Part shown: positions 45,117 through 55,038 of the stretch, piece after piece
Position numbering within the stretch: position 1 is the first letter of the stretch
How the letters are laid out: every line of letters begins with the position of its first letter
Source: a bacterium
GTDB lineage: Bacteria > UBP6 > UBA1177
Assembly: GCA_022703485.1 (NCBI GenBank)
Contig: JAKLDO010000002.1
Span: 1-64,000 of the forward strand
DNA: 64,000 nucleotides
Direction of reading: 5' to 3'
Notes under the pieces: generated by a model
Told to the model about the DNA's origin: nothing
Seen by the model: only the letters and a program-made list of their open reading frames with translations
Databases searched by the model: none
Translations under genes and position numbers: made by a program

Positions 45117-47390
45117 CTATTCCAACCCGCCGTCAGTAATTATCCAGTTGAAATCATTTATTATCTTAGCTCTTGCCGCTTCTGCCGCTGAACTGTATTT
45201 TGAATTCCCGCCATTAAAATCAACATCGTTCTGTAAAACAAGTTCGCTCCAGCCGTTAAGGATCGCATCGTAGTTTGCGGTTGAAAGAGTCACACCGTCG
45301 AACATCATTGTCATGACCTTCACATTTGAAACATTCCAATTTGAAAGATCTTGATCAAATGATACGGCATCACTGAACATTGAACCCATATCTGTAACAT
45401 TTGATACATTCCACTTCGAGATGTCCTGGTTAAATGAAGATGTAAAACCGAACATTAGATACATATCGCTTACACTTGAAACATCCCAGTTTGAAATATC
45501 CTGATCAAATGGTGTATTTGCAAACATAACGCTCATGTCTTTAACATTTGAAACATCCCAATTTGAAATATCCTGATTAAATACAGTATCACTAAACATC
45601 CAGCTCATATCTGTTACCCTGGAAACATCCCAGCTTGATATGTCATTATCAAAATTCTCCGCTCCATAGAACATTCTTTTCATATCTGTTACATTCGATA
45701 CATTCCAGTTCGAAATATCCTGATTAAATAATCTTGCGCCCCAGAACATTGCATTCATATTTGTGACCTTAGAAACATCCCAGTCAGAAAGATTGCCATT
45801 AAATACCGTTGCGCCTTCAAACATAAAACTCATATCAGTTACATTTGAAACATCCCATTTCGAAAGATCCCTGTTGAATGATGTCACACAAAACATACCA
45901 GCCATATTGGTGACATTTGACACATTCCAACTTAAAATGTCCTGATCAAATAATTTAGCATCAGTAAACATCCAGCTCATATCGGTTACATTGGAAACAT
46001 TCCACTTTGAAATATCCTGATTAAATGATTCTGCACCACTGAACATCCCTGTCATGCTGGTCACATTCGATACATTCCAGCTCGAAATATCCTGATTAAA
46101 CAATAGTGCATCATGAAACATTGCGCTCATATCCTTAACTTTGGAAACATTCCATTTTGAGATATCTCTATTGAACAATTTAGAAAATTGAAACATTTCA
46201 CTCATACTGGTGACATTAGAGACATCCCAGTCTGCAATATCACCATTAAAAACCGTCGCATAAGAAAACATTTCGCTCATATCGGCTACACTAGAAACAT
46301 TCCAGTCTGACAAATCCTGATCAAAAGGTGCACTAAGAAACATTTTACTCATATCTTTCACATTAGAGACATTCCAGTTTGATATATCCTGATTAAAAGA
46401 TTCCGCATATGCAAACATCCCACTCATATTTGTAACTCTTGAAACATCCCATCCCGAAATATTGCTGTCAAATAACTCAGCATGATAAAACATATAGCTC
46501 ATATCCGTTACATTAGATACATTCCAGCTTGAGAGCTCTTTGTTAAAATCAATATTTTCATAAAACATATAGCTCATATCCTTTACATTTGATACATTCC
46601 AATTTGAGATTTCCTGATTAAAACGGCGCACTTTATAAAACATCCCGCTCGTGTCAGTTATGTTTGAAACATCCCAGTCATTGAAAGATTGACTGCCGGC
46701 CATTTTAGCACAGCCCCAGAACATTCCTTTTAAGCTTTTTGTTTTACTTAAATCAGGAACATCTTCAGCAACAATGGTCAAATTAGTACAATTTCCAAAT
46801 TGGTATTCTGTGTCCCCCAGAGCCAGACCTCCCCACTGACTTATTTCTAATAACTTATATGAATCACTCAACTCGCAGTCATTAATCAATTCATTAAAAA
46901 AACAAAACTGCCATCCTGTAATTATTCCTTTTATTGCAACAGTATATTCTCTATTATCTTCGTATTTGTGTGTTGACTCAGGATCATTCCATGAAGTGAT
47001 CCTGCTTTCAGATCCATCACCCCAATATACAGTAAAATCATATATCCCGCCTTCCACAAGGGGGAGTTTTATTTCATATCCTGAAGATACTCCATATTTG
47101 GTTATATCCCACCTGGAAACAAAAATATCCGGAGGATAACATCGCTCATGAAAACATGTCGATCCTAATGGACAATCGTTGTTTGAATAACATTTTTGAT
47201 CATCATTCCATTCATCGTCTGTTATTATTTCAACCGAGTCGTTTTCATCTGAGCCGTTTTCATCTGAGCCGTTTTGATCGGCAACATCTTCATCGTCTGT
47301 TTTTTCATAGGCATCATAGTCCTGATCCTGCTTTAAAGGCTGATTGCACGCAATGATCAAAAAAATCGAACCCAACAATAAATACTTCAT
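45117..47390 (-). CDS. DUF285 (BspA-like) lipoprotein, fourth gene of the array
   Basis: The 757 residues have lipobox IIAC (Cys near residue 15), an acidic DEN-rich linker, a short CYSNNDCPLGSTC knot, and a PKD-like beta domain near residues 88-190 (YDFTVYWGDGSESRITSW). About 19 DUF285 repeats of 24-25 residues follow, each of the pattern FNQDISNWNVSNVTDMSxMF. The C-terminal cap contains STANYDAILNGWS and SSAAEAARAKIINDF. DUF285 repeats form a leucine-rich-repeat-like solenoid found in surface adhesins of Treponema, Mycoplasma and Bacteroidetes. Unlike its three neighbours it lacks DUF1566 domains and has about twice as many repeats. Its ATG overlaps the stop of the upstream gene by 4 bases. 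Confidence 0.93.
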   Translation of the reverse strand: MKYLLLGSIFLIIACNQPLKQDQDYDAYEKTDDEDVADQNGSDENGSDENDSVEIITDDEWNDDQKCYSNNDCPLGSTCFHERCYPPDIFVSRWDITKYGVSSGYEIKLPLVEGGIYDFTVYWGDGSESRITSWNDPESTHKYEDNREYTVAIKGIITGWQFCFFNELINDCELSDSYKLLEISQWGGLALGDTEYQFGNCTNLTIVAEDVPDLSKTKSLKGMFWGCAKMAGSQSFNDWDVSNITDTSGMFYKVRRFNQEISNWNVSNVKDMSYMFYENIDFNKELSSWNVSNVTDMSYMFYHAELFDSNISGWDVSRVTNMSGMFAYAESFNQDISNWNVSNVKDMSKMFLSAPFDQDLSDWNVSSVADMSEMFSYATVFNGDIADWDVSNVTSMSEMFQFSKLFNRDISKWNVSKVKDMSAMFHDALLFNQDISSWNVSNVTSMTGMFSGAESFNQDISKWNVSNVTDMSWMFTDAKLFDQDILSWNVSNVTNMAGMFCVTSFNRDLSKWDVSNVTDMSFMFEGATVFNGNLSDWDVSKVTNMNAMFWGARLFNQDISNWNVSNVTDMKRMFYGAENFDNDISSWDVSRVTDMSWMFSDTVFNQDISNWDVSNVKDMSVMFANTPFDQDISNWDVSSVSDMYLMFGFTSSFNQDISKWNVSNVTDMGSMFSDAVSFDQDLSNWNVSNVKVMTMMFDGVTLSTANYDAILNGWSELVLQNDVDFNGGNSKYSSAAEAARAKIINDFNWIITDGGLE

Positions 47391-49876
47391 TCCTCCACCT
47401 TGCCGCCGTCAATTATTGTCCAGTTGAAATCATTTATTATCTTAGCTCTCGCCGCTTCTGCCGCTGAACTGTATTTAGAGTTCCCCCCATGAAAATCAAC
47501 ATCGTTCTGTAAAACAAGTCCGCTCCAGCCGTTAAGGATCGCATCGTAGTTTGCGGTGGAGAGGGTTATCTTGTCAAACATTGAGGTCATATCTATTACA
47601 CTCGATACATCCCAGTCCGAAAGATTCTGATCGAATGCTCCGGCATTTGCAAACATCTCTTGCATATACAGCACTTTCGAAACATTCCACTTTGAAATAT
47701 TCTTGTTGAATTTATATGCATGGAAGAACATTCTTGACATATCGGTCACTTTTGATACATCCCAGCCGGAAACATCCTGATTGAATTCAACAGCCGCACC
47801 GAACATTTCACTCATATTAGTTACATTGGAAACATTCCAGCCGGAAATATCTTTATCAAACTTCGAAGCCCCGTAAAACATACTTTCCGCAGAAGTCAGG
47901 TTTGACACATTCCATCCTGAAATATCACTATTGAACGGCGTGTTAAGGAACATACCGGATGTTTGTATAACATTGGAGACATCCCATTTGGACAGATCTC
48001 CGTCAAATGAACTGAAGGCGAACATGTACCACATATTTCTTACATTAGAAACATCCCAGTTTGAAATATCACCTTTAAAAGATTCTGCAGCATAGAACAT
48101 GAATTTCATGTCCGCGACTTTTGAAACATTCCATTTCGAGATGTCCTGATTAAATGAAACCGCTGAGTTGAACATTCCATTCATATATACCACATTAGAA
48201 ACATTCCAATCGGAAATTTTACCATTGAACACTGTTGCAGAGTAAAACATGTTTTCCATGTTTTTTATACCTGAAACATCCCATTCATTGAAATGTTCGT
48301 TCGCCTTAAGGTTCTCACAGCTGTTAAAAGCATTTTTGAGACTTGTTGTACCGTCGAGATCAGGAACATCTACAGCTTTTATGTCAAGGTTCATGCAATT
48401 CATGAACTGGCTTTCTGTGCTTCCGAAAGAAAACCCTCCCCACTGCCCTATCTCAAGCAGTTTTTGTGAATCACCGCAATCAAGTCCTTCAGAAATATCT
48501 TCTAAATTACAAAATTGCCAGCCCGATATAGTTCCTTCAATCACCACAACATATTTTCCTTCCTGTTTATAAGTATGATCCGCTTCAATGCTGTCCCACT
48601 TAGTTACTCTGCCTGAGGTTCCGTCACCCCAGTCTACAGTAAAATCGTATTTTCCGTTTTCAACAAGAGGAAGCCTTATAGTGTGATTATCCGGAGCTTC
48701 ATTGTAAGTTGTACTCCATTTTGAAACAAAACTATCAGGCAGAGCACACCCTCCGTTTATACATTTTCTGTTTTCCTGACACCCGTTATCCGAATTGCAC
48801 GGACCGAAATCTCCGCTTACTCTGGTCACACAAATGACACCGGCCATATCAGGTTTATAATTCCCGGTGATCTCGTCATTTGTAAAATCAACAGTTAATG
48901 CATAGAAATCATAATAAAGCAGGTCTGTCGTGGAAGACCAGTATCTCCCGCCTTGATTAAACGGAAAATCAGCAGCAGAATCATCTTTTTCTGAAAAATT
49001 CATCAGCGTCTGAAGTTCATTGATGTTCGGCAGTCTCCATGCTGACCTTCCGCCATAATTTAAACTTTTGCAGACATTCAGAGCTTCACCCCATGACATC
49101 TCAGAAAAAACTTTTAAAGCCCACACGAGACCTGTTGACCGGTCTATTGCAACTTTGTCATTTTTTTTCTCTTCAACTTTAAAAACATTACCGGGCAGTT
49201 TTGCATTTCTCACACAACGCACAAAATTAATGCCGTGCTTATACCGTAACCCGGTGATACCGTATTTAAAATCTATTACCAGCCCTATCGTTTTATCAGA
49301 AGCATACTCTGTTGATGTCCAGAATATATCTTCGGGACAATATGGAAACACATCAACATTTATAGCCGGCGGAACTTCGACTCCGTGATCTACAATACTC
49401 CACAACTCATCATAGTCCGGAAGTCTCCAATCACCGTATCCGGCATATTCAAGACCTTGGCAGTATATGTCCGCATCACTCCATGAATAGCCTGTGGTAG
49501 AAATATTCCTCTGCCACTGAAGACCTGTCGCATTATCAATAACAACATCTCCTGCAAGAGAAGTCTCCACCTTATAGCTTCGCGCTATACATTTTTCCTC
49601 CATAGCATACTGACCATCGGTTCCATAAAAATCTTCATTGAATTCCGGGCATTTGATCTCATCTTCACTGTCATAACATTTTTTCTGTCCGGTACACACA
49701 ACACCTGAAAGTTCTAAGATCTCTTCGTCAGAAATTTCCTCTGTATCATTGTCGCCCGCTCCGCCGGAATCATCAGAATCAGCTGCTGCATCATCACCGT
49801 CAGCAGAAGGTCTTTCAAGCTTCTCAAGACTGCATGAAATAGAAAAAATAAATACAAACAAGATAAAGTATTTCAT
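47387..49876 (-). CDS. DUF1566-DUF285 lipoprotein, third gene of the array
   Basis: The 829 residues have lipobox SISC (Cys near residue 15), an acidic linker, a short VVCTGQKKCYDSEDEIKCP segment, and two DUF1566 domains (GYGDWRLPDYDELWSI near residue 150 and GRSAWRLPNINELQTLM near residue 280). A Cys-rich knot and a PKD-like domain (YDFTVDWGDGTSGRVTKW near residue 430) come next, then about ten DUF285 repeats. The cap (STANYDAILNGWS, SSAAEAARAKIINDF) is nearly identical to that of the fourth gene. The start lies in the upstream stop (TAATG). The last codons (GGTGGAGGAA) supply the ribosome site for the next gene. Probable surface adhesin. Confidence 0.93.
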   Translation of the reverse strand: MKYFILFVFIFSISCSLEKLERPSADGDDAAADSDDSGGAGDNDTEEISDEEILELSGVVCTGQKKCYDSEDEIKCPEFNEDFYGTDGQYAMEEKCIARSYKVETSLAGDVVIDNATGLQWQRNISTTGYSWSDADIYCQGLEYAGYGDWRLPDYDELWSIVDHGVEVPPAINVDVFPYCPEDIFWTSTEYASDKTIGLVIDFKYGITGLRYKHGINFVRCVRNAKLPGNVFKVEEKKNDKVAIDRSTGLVWALKVFSEMSWGEALNVCKSLNYGGRSAWRLPNINELQTLMNFSEKDDSAADFPFNQGGRYWSSTTDLLYYDFYALTVDFTNDEITGNYKPDMAGVICVTRVSGDFGPCNSDNGCQENRKCINGGCALPDSFVSKWSTTYNEAPDNHTIRLPLVENGKYDFTVDWGDGTSGRVTKWDSIEADHTYKQEGKYVVVIEGTISGWQFCNLEDISEGLDCGDSQKLLEIGQWGGFSFGSTESQFMNCMNLDIKAVDVPDLDGTTSLKNAFNSCENLKANEHFNEWDVSGIKNMENMFYSATVFNGKISDWNVSNVVYMNGMFNSAVSFNQDISKWNVSKVADMKFMFYAAESFKGDISNWDVSNVRNMWYMFAFSSFDGDLSKWDVSNVIQTSGMFLNTPFNSDISGWNVSNLTSAESMFYGASKFDKDISGWNVSNVTNMSEMFGAAVEFNQDVSGWDVSKVTDMSRMFFHAYKFNKNISKWNVSKVLYMQEMFANAGAFDQNLSDWDVSSVIDMTSMFDKITLSTANYDAILNGWSGLVLQNDVDFHGGNSKYSSAAEAARAKIINDFNWTIIDGGKVEE

Positions 49877-52509
49877 TATTCTTTCCCGCCGTCAGTTATT
49901 GTCCAGTTGAAATCATTTATTATCTTAGCTCTAGCCGCTTCAGCAGCAGTACTGTATTTTGAATTTCCGCCGTCAAATTTGACACTTTTGCAGAGAGACT
50001 GTTCACTCCAGCTATTAAGAATAGCATCGTAGTTAGCGGTGGAAAGAGTCACACCATGGAACATGTATTCCATGTCGTATACTGATGACACCTGCCATGC
50101 CGAAAGGTCCTGATCGAAAGAAACGGCACCGTTAAACATCTCCTCCATGCTCCCTACACTTGAAACATCCCAGCTTGAAATGTCCTGATTGAATGATACT
50201 GCATTGTGAAACATAACTATCATTTCATAAACTTTCGAGACATCCCACCCTGATATGTCCTGATTGAACGATTCAGCACCACTGAACATCCCTGTCATGC
50301 TGGTCACATTTGAAACATTCCACTTAGAAATATCCTGATTGAATGATTTTGCTCCGCCGAACATCCCGACCATGTCTTTGACACCCGAGACATCCCACCC
50401 TGATATATCCTGATCAAAAGACTCTGCACCGCTAAACATTGCTCTCATTTCAGTGACATTTGACACATCCCATTGCGATATATCCTGATTAAATGCCAAA
50501 GCATTGTCAAACATAAAGTTCATATAGTCCACCTTTGAAACATTCCAGCCCGAGATGTCACCGTTAAATGACTCGGCAGAATCGAACATTTCACTCATGT
50601 CGATCACATTGGAAACGTCCCATTTTGAAAGATCCTGATTAAAAGAAACGGCGAATCCGAACATGCCGTTTAAAAGAGTCGTATTCATGACATTCCAGGT
50701 TGTTATATCCCCGTTGAACGACTCAGCCCCATCGAACATGTATGACATCTGCAATACTTTAGAAACATCCCATCCTGAAAGGTCCTGATCAAACAATTTG
50801 GCATTTTGAAACATTCCATTCATATAGTTTATATTGGACACATCCCATTTGTTGAAAGAATCTGTACCGATTAGTTCAGCACAGTCCATAAAAGTATTAT
50901 ACAGGTCCGATGTTTTAGTCAGATCCGGTGTGTCTGCTGCTGAAATATCAAGATTGGAACATCCTCTGAACTGGCTGTCAGTGCTGCCGAAAGCCATATT
51001 CCCCCACTGGTATATTTCAATTATTTTCAGTGCATCACTTAAAGCGCACTCTCCCTCCCAGGCTTTAAATATACAGAACTGCCAGCCGGAAAGAACTCCA
51101 TCTATAATAACAAGGTATGTTCCCTCTGAATCGTATGTGTGAAGTGCTGTTTCGTCATCCCAGCTTGTAATTTTATCACTCGTTCCGTCACCCCAGAAAA
51201 CAGTGAAATCATATTCTCCATCCTCGACTAAAGGCAGTTTGATCTGCCTTGAAAAAGTCAGTCCTTCATTATCTGTTTTCCATTTTGAAATAAAAAGTCC
51301 GTTCTGATAACAAAGGTCATCAACACAACTATAACCTTCCGGGCATTCATCATCAGAAGCACATTCGGCATCATCATTGCGGCATTGTCCTTTAACACAG
51401 AACTCTCCTTCCGGACATCCGTTATTTTCAGAACATTCATTTTCATCAGAAACGATCTCCTCATTCACGACACAAAGCACAGGATGGAGGTCCTGTTTCT
51501 GTTCACCGGCGATCTCACCTGTCTGAAAATTAACTGTAAATCCATAAAAAAGATAATACAGCGCATTGGTCGTAGATGACCATACTTTCTCCTGCGGCAT
51601 GTCAGGGAACAAGGATGCAGCACCGTCTTTTGAAGGATCTATAAGTGATTGCAGCTCATTGATGTTCGGAAGTCTCCAGTCAGCTCTTCCTCCGTAATTA
51701 AGATCCTTGCAGAAAACCAAAGCGTCCTTCCATTTTTTCTGCTGTGCCGGGGTCCCCGTCCACAAAAGACCTGTTGAGGAATCTGCTATCAACTTATCAC
51801 CCTTGACCGTTTTTTCAGAAAAACCGTTATCAGGCATTCCGGGGTTTCTGACACATCTTACATAATACGAACCGTTTTTGAGCCTGAATCCGGTTCCTCC
51901 ATATTGAAAATCGGTAAAGAACACCAGCTTATCGTCAGAGACATATTCAGAAGATGTCCAGAAAATGTCGGCAGGAGTATCAGGAAAAACATCCTCATCG
52001 ACAGCAGGAGACATCCTTCTGCCAAGGTCCACAATAGTCCAGAGTTCATCCATACCCGGAAGCCGCCAGTCACTGTGTCCGCCGAGATCAAGACTTTTGC
52101 ACAGATCTAGCGCATCAGCCCAGAAATATTTTTCTTTAAAACTATGTCTCTGCCATTCGAGTCCTGTATTTCTGTCGATCACTGTTTCCTGTCCGGATTT
52201 GCTTATTATTTCGAAATCTTTTATTAAACAGAACCCTTCCGGAGCGAACTGGCCGTCAGTTCCGTAATAAACACTATCTGAAGACGGGCAGATTATTTCT
52301 TCATTGCTGTCATAGCATTTGGTCTGTCCCGTGCATAAAACACCGTCAATATCAGATACACCGGCATCACTGTCGCCGCTTTCATCCACATGTCCGTCAT
52401 TAACAGCTGTGTCTTCATCGCTTTCCGCATCTGTTCCAGATCTTGGAAATTTTTCGAGACTGCACGATGTGATTAAAAAAATTGCGATCAGGATCAAATA
52501 CTTCATCAT
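49876..52509 (-). CDS. DUF1566-DUF285 lipoprotein, second gene of the array
   Basis: The 877 residues have lipobox ITSC (Cys near residue 16), an acidic linker, VLCTGQTKCYDSNEEIICP, and two DUF1566 domains (GHSDWRLPGMDELWTI, GRADWRLPNINELQSLI). Two Cys knots (CSENNGCPEGEFC, CASDDECPEGYSC) and a PKD-like domain (YDFTVFWGDGTSDKITSW) precede about eleven DUF285 repeats and the shared cap. Two ATG codons in tandem begin the gene; the first overlaps the stop of the gene upstream by 4 bases. One repeat unit shares almost identical DNA with the fourth gene (see findings), which suggests exchange of repeats between genes. Confidence 0.93.
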   Translation of the reverse strand: MMKYLILIAIFLITSCSLEKFPRSGTDAESDEDTAVNDGHVDESGDSDAGVSDIDGVLCTGQTKCYDSNEEIICPSSDSVYYGTDGQFAPEGFCLIKDFEIISKSGQETVIDRNTGLEWQRHSFKEKYFWADALDLCKSLDLGGHSDWRLPGMDELWTIVDLGRRMSPAVDEDVFPDTPADIFWTSSEYVSDDKLVFFTDFQYGGTGFRLKNGSYYVRCVRNPGMPDNGFSEKTVKGDKLIADSSTGLLWTGTPAQQKKWKDALVFCKDLNYGGRADWRLPNINELQSLIDPSKDGAASLFPDMPQEKVWSSTTNALYYLFYGFTVNFQTGEIAGEQKQDLHPVLCVVNEEIVSDENECSENNGCPEGEFCVKGQCRNDDAECASDDECPEGYSCVDDLCYQNGLFISKWKTDNEGLTFSRQIKLPLVEDGEYDFTVFWGDGTSDKITSWDDETALHTYDSEGTYLVIIDGVLSGWQFCIFKAWEGECALSDALKIIEIYQWGNMAFGSTDSQFRGCSNLDISAADTPDLTKTSDLYNTFMDCAELIGTDSFNKWDVSNINYMNGMFQNAKLFDQDLSGWDVSKVLQMSYMFDGAESFNGDITTWNVMNTTLLNGMFGFAVSFNQDLSKWDVSNVIDMSEMFDSAESFNGDISGWNVSKVDYMNFMFDNALAFNQDISQWDVSNVTEMRAMFSGAESFDQDISGWDVSGVKDMVGMFGGAKSFNQDISKWNVSNVTSMTGMFSGAESFNQDISGWDVSKVYEMIVMFHNAVSFNQDISSWDVSSVGSMEEMFNGAVSFDQDLSAWQVSSVYDMEYMFHGVTLSTANYDAILNSWSEQSLCKSVKFDGGNSKYSTAAEAARAKIINDFNWTITDGGKE

Positions 52510-54968
52510 TCTTTTCCGCCGTCAGTTATTATCCATTTAAAGTCATTTACCAGCACAGACCTCCCTGTTTCACCCGAAGAACTGTATTTAGATTTTCCGC
52601 CATTAAAAGACCTGCCGCTTTTCAGGGGAAGTTTTGACCAGCCGTTAAGTAACGCATCATAATTTTCAGTTGAAAGAGTACCGTTTTTGATGAAATTATT
52701 GAAAGAAGTGACATTTGCAACATTCCATTTCGAAAGATCCTGATCAAAAGACACTGCCTCTTCAAACATGAAATCCATATTCAACACATTTGATACATTC
52801 CACTCTGTCACATCACCGTTAAAAGAAGCTGCTTCATAGAACATATTGCTCATCTCAGTAACTGAAGAAACATCCCATTCTGAAAGGTCCTGGTTGAAAG
52901 ACACGGCATTTTCAAACATATAAGACATATTAATGACATTTGACACATCCCAGCCCGAGATGTCCTGATCGAAAGAAAAAGCATGGGAAAACATTTTATA
53001 CATATGTGTTGCACTTGAAACATTCCAGCTGGAGATATCCTGATCAAAAGATGCTGCGCCGTTAAACGCCCAGCTGAAATTTGTCACCTTTGACACATCC
53101 CAAACTGAAATATCCTGATTAAAATCAGAGGCTCCGTTAAAGATCCAGCCCATATCTGTCACTTTTGAGACATCCCATTTTGAAATGTCCTGATCGAAAC
53201 ATCCTGCATTGTTGAAAAGATGTCGCATGTTTGTGACACCGGAAACATCCCAGTTATTAAAAGACGGACCTCCTTTAAGGTTATAGCAATTCCAGAATGC
53301 AGCCTTAAGACTGGATGTTTTGCTCAGATCAGGAACATCGTCAGCCTTCACATCAAGATTGGAACATCCGGCGAACTGGGACTCTGTTTCTCCCATTACA
53401 AGGCCTCCCCATTGATCTATTGTCATGAGCTTATTGGAATCGTTTTTATTATTACATTTAAGTTCATACGGATCAAACTTACAAAACGACCACCCTTCCA
53501 ATTTCCCTTCTATAGCAACAGTATATGTCCCCTGGACTTCGTATCTATGTAATGCATCAGGATCACTCCATGATTTTATAACACTGCTTGTTTTATCCCC
53601 CCAGAAAACAGTGAAATCATAAGTCCCGTTCTCTACAAGAGGCAATTTAATCTCATTTTTCTGAGAAACTCCGGGAAATACGGTCTGCCATCTTGAAACA
53701 AAAAGACCGGAAGAGAAACAACGCCCGTTATAGCATGAGCTGCCGTCGGCGCATTTATTATCAGAAGCGCATGCTTCCTCATCTTTATAACAGTACATGT
53801 CTACGCAGAACTCCCCTTCGGGACATCCTTTGTCGTCTGAGCATATATCTTTTTCTTTAGCGGTATCTCCGGTAACGCACAAAAATCTTTTTTCTTCTGT
53901 CTTCTTTTCACCCGTTATTCCACCATTTTTGAAATCAACAGTCAAAGCATAAAAAGCATAATAAAAAGAGTCCGTTGTGGATGACCAGAATCTTTCTGAA
54001 GGAATATCCTTTAATACTGACGCCGGCTGATCATCAACCATGCTTATCAGGGTATGAAGCTCATTTATGTTAGGCAGTCTCCAGTCCGATCTTCCTCCAT
54101 AGTTCAGCTTTTTACAGTATTCCAGCGCCCTTTCCCATGTTTTCCCCGCAACAAACTGCCTGTTCCACACAAGATGAGACAGAGGATCGATCACAATTGC
54201 ATTCTCTTTTACGGTTTTCTCATCAAATTCTTTCAAAGGCAGTTCATCTCCTCTCACACATCTGGCGGAATATTCCCCATACTTGTAACGGAGTCCGGAC
54301 CCTCCATACATGAAATCTACAAAAGCGCCAAGCGTTTTATCTGAAATATTTTCCGATGAGGTCCAGAAAACTTCAGGAGGTGTATTCAGAAAGTAACTGG
54401 GGTGTATGGCCGGAGGATTTTCATTTCCGAAACTGACTATCGTGCGCATTTCCCTGAGATCTGGAAGCCTCCAGTCGTCATAACCGCCATATTCAAGACT
54501 GTCGCAATAATTTATTGCGGCTGACCAGGTGTGCTTCTCATCAGAAAGAGTCCTCTGCCAGATCAGAGCAGTGTTCCTGTCAATTACTATCTTGCCCGAA
54601 CCTGTGTCCTTTACAGTCATATCCTGTTCCAGACACTTAGATTCGATGACATTCTGAAAGTCGTTGCCGTAATATATGCTCTCTGTTCCGGGGCACACAG
54701 TTTCTTCATCATTATTATAGCATTTCTGCTGCCCGGTACACAGAACTCCTTCGACATATATCAGATCATAATCAGGACTTTCTACCGTATCATCTTCATC
54801 ATTTATATCAATATCAAAGGTATCGGCAGTATCGTAGTCTGCAGTGTCGTTTTCAGATATTTCTTTATCTGATACGGACTGTTCTTCATCTGCATCAGTT
54901 CTTTCAAACTTTTCAAGACTGCATGAAACAGAAAAAATGAAGATGGCGATGATGAACAGTTTCTTCAT
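52506..54968 (-). CDS. DUF1566-DUF285 lipoprotein, first gene of the array
   Basis: The 820 residues have lipobox SVSC (Cys near residue 16), an acidic linker rich in DT/DE units, VLCTGQQKCYNNDEETVCP, two DUF1566 domains (GYDDWRLPDLREMRTIV, GRSDWRLPNINELHTLI), two Cys knots, a PKD-like domain (YDFTVFWGDKTSSVIKSW) and about eight DUF285 repeats. The C-terminal cap (STENYDALLNGWS) is clearly more diverged than that of the other three. This is the promoter-proximal gene of the set, with its own predicted promoter at 55005-55033. Location at the cell surface is inferred from the lipid anchor and adhesin-like repeats. Confidence 0.93.
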   Translation of the reverse strand: MKKLFIIAIFIFSVSCSLEKFERTDADEEQSVSDKEISENDTADYDTADTFDIDINDEDDTVESPDYDLIYVEGVLCTGQQKCYNNDEETVCPGTESIYYGNDFQNVIESKCLEQDMTVKDTGSGKIVIDRNTALIWQRTLSDEKHTWSAAINYCDSLEYGGYDDWRLPDLREMRTIVSFGNENPPAIHPSYFLNTPPEVFWTSSENISDKTLGAFVDFMYGGSGLRYKYGEYSARCVRGDELPLKEFDEKTVKENAIVIDPLSHLVWNRQFVAGKTWERALEYCKKLNYGGRSDWRLPNINELHTLISMVDDQPASVLKDIPSERFWSSTTDSFYYAFYALTVDFKNGGITGEKKTEEKRFLCVTGDTAKEKDICSDDKGCPEGEFCVDMYCYKDEEACASDNKCADGSSCYNGRCFSSGLFVSRWQTVFPGVSQKNEIKLPLVENGTYDFTVFWGDKTSSVIKSWSDPDALHRYEVQGTYTVAIEGKLEGWSFCKFDPYELKCNNKNDSNKLMTIDQWGGLVMGETESQFAGCSNLDVKADDVPDLSKTSSLKAAFWNCYNLKGGPSFNNWDVSGVTNMRHLFNNAGCFDQDISKWDVSKVTDMGWIFNGASDFNQDISVWDVSKVTNFSWAFNGAASFDQDISSWNVSSATHMYKMFSHAFSFDQDISGWDVSNVINMSYMFENAVSFNQDLSEWDVSSVTEMSNMFYEAASFNGDVTEWNVSNVLNMDFMFEEAVSFDQDLSKWNVANVTSFNNFIKNGTLSTENYDALLNGWSKLPLKSGRSFNGGKSKYSSSGETGRSVLVNDFKWIITDGGKE

Positions 54969-55004
54969 TAATAAATCTCCGGATAAAATTCTTTTTAACG
55001 GTCA

Positions 55005-55033
55005 ATGTTAATTAAAAAACTTCAGATTTGCAA
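55005..55033 (-). promoter_or_regulatory. Predicted promoter of the DUF285 array
   Basis: On the minus strand TTGCAA (55028-55033), a 17-base spacer and TAACAT (55005-55010) lie between the thrombospondin-type gene and the first DUF285 gene. A GGAGAT ribosome site precedes the ATG at 54968. Confidence 0.4.
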
Positions 55034-55038
55034 GGATA

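Noticed and set aside
45763-52267. Regularly spaced repeats that could suggest a CRISPR array
   Set aside because: The repeats are about 72-75 bases, degenerate, in frame and encode DUF285 units; there are no unique spacers and no cas genes.
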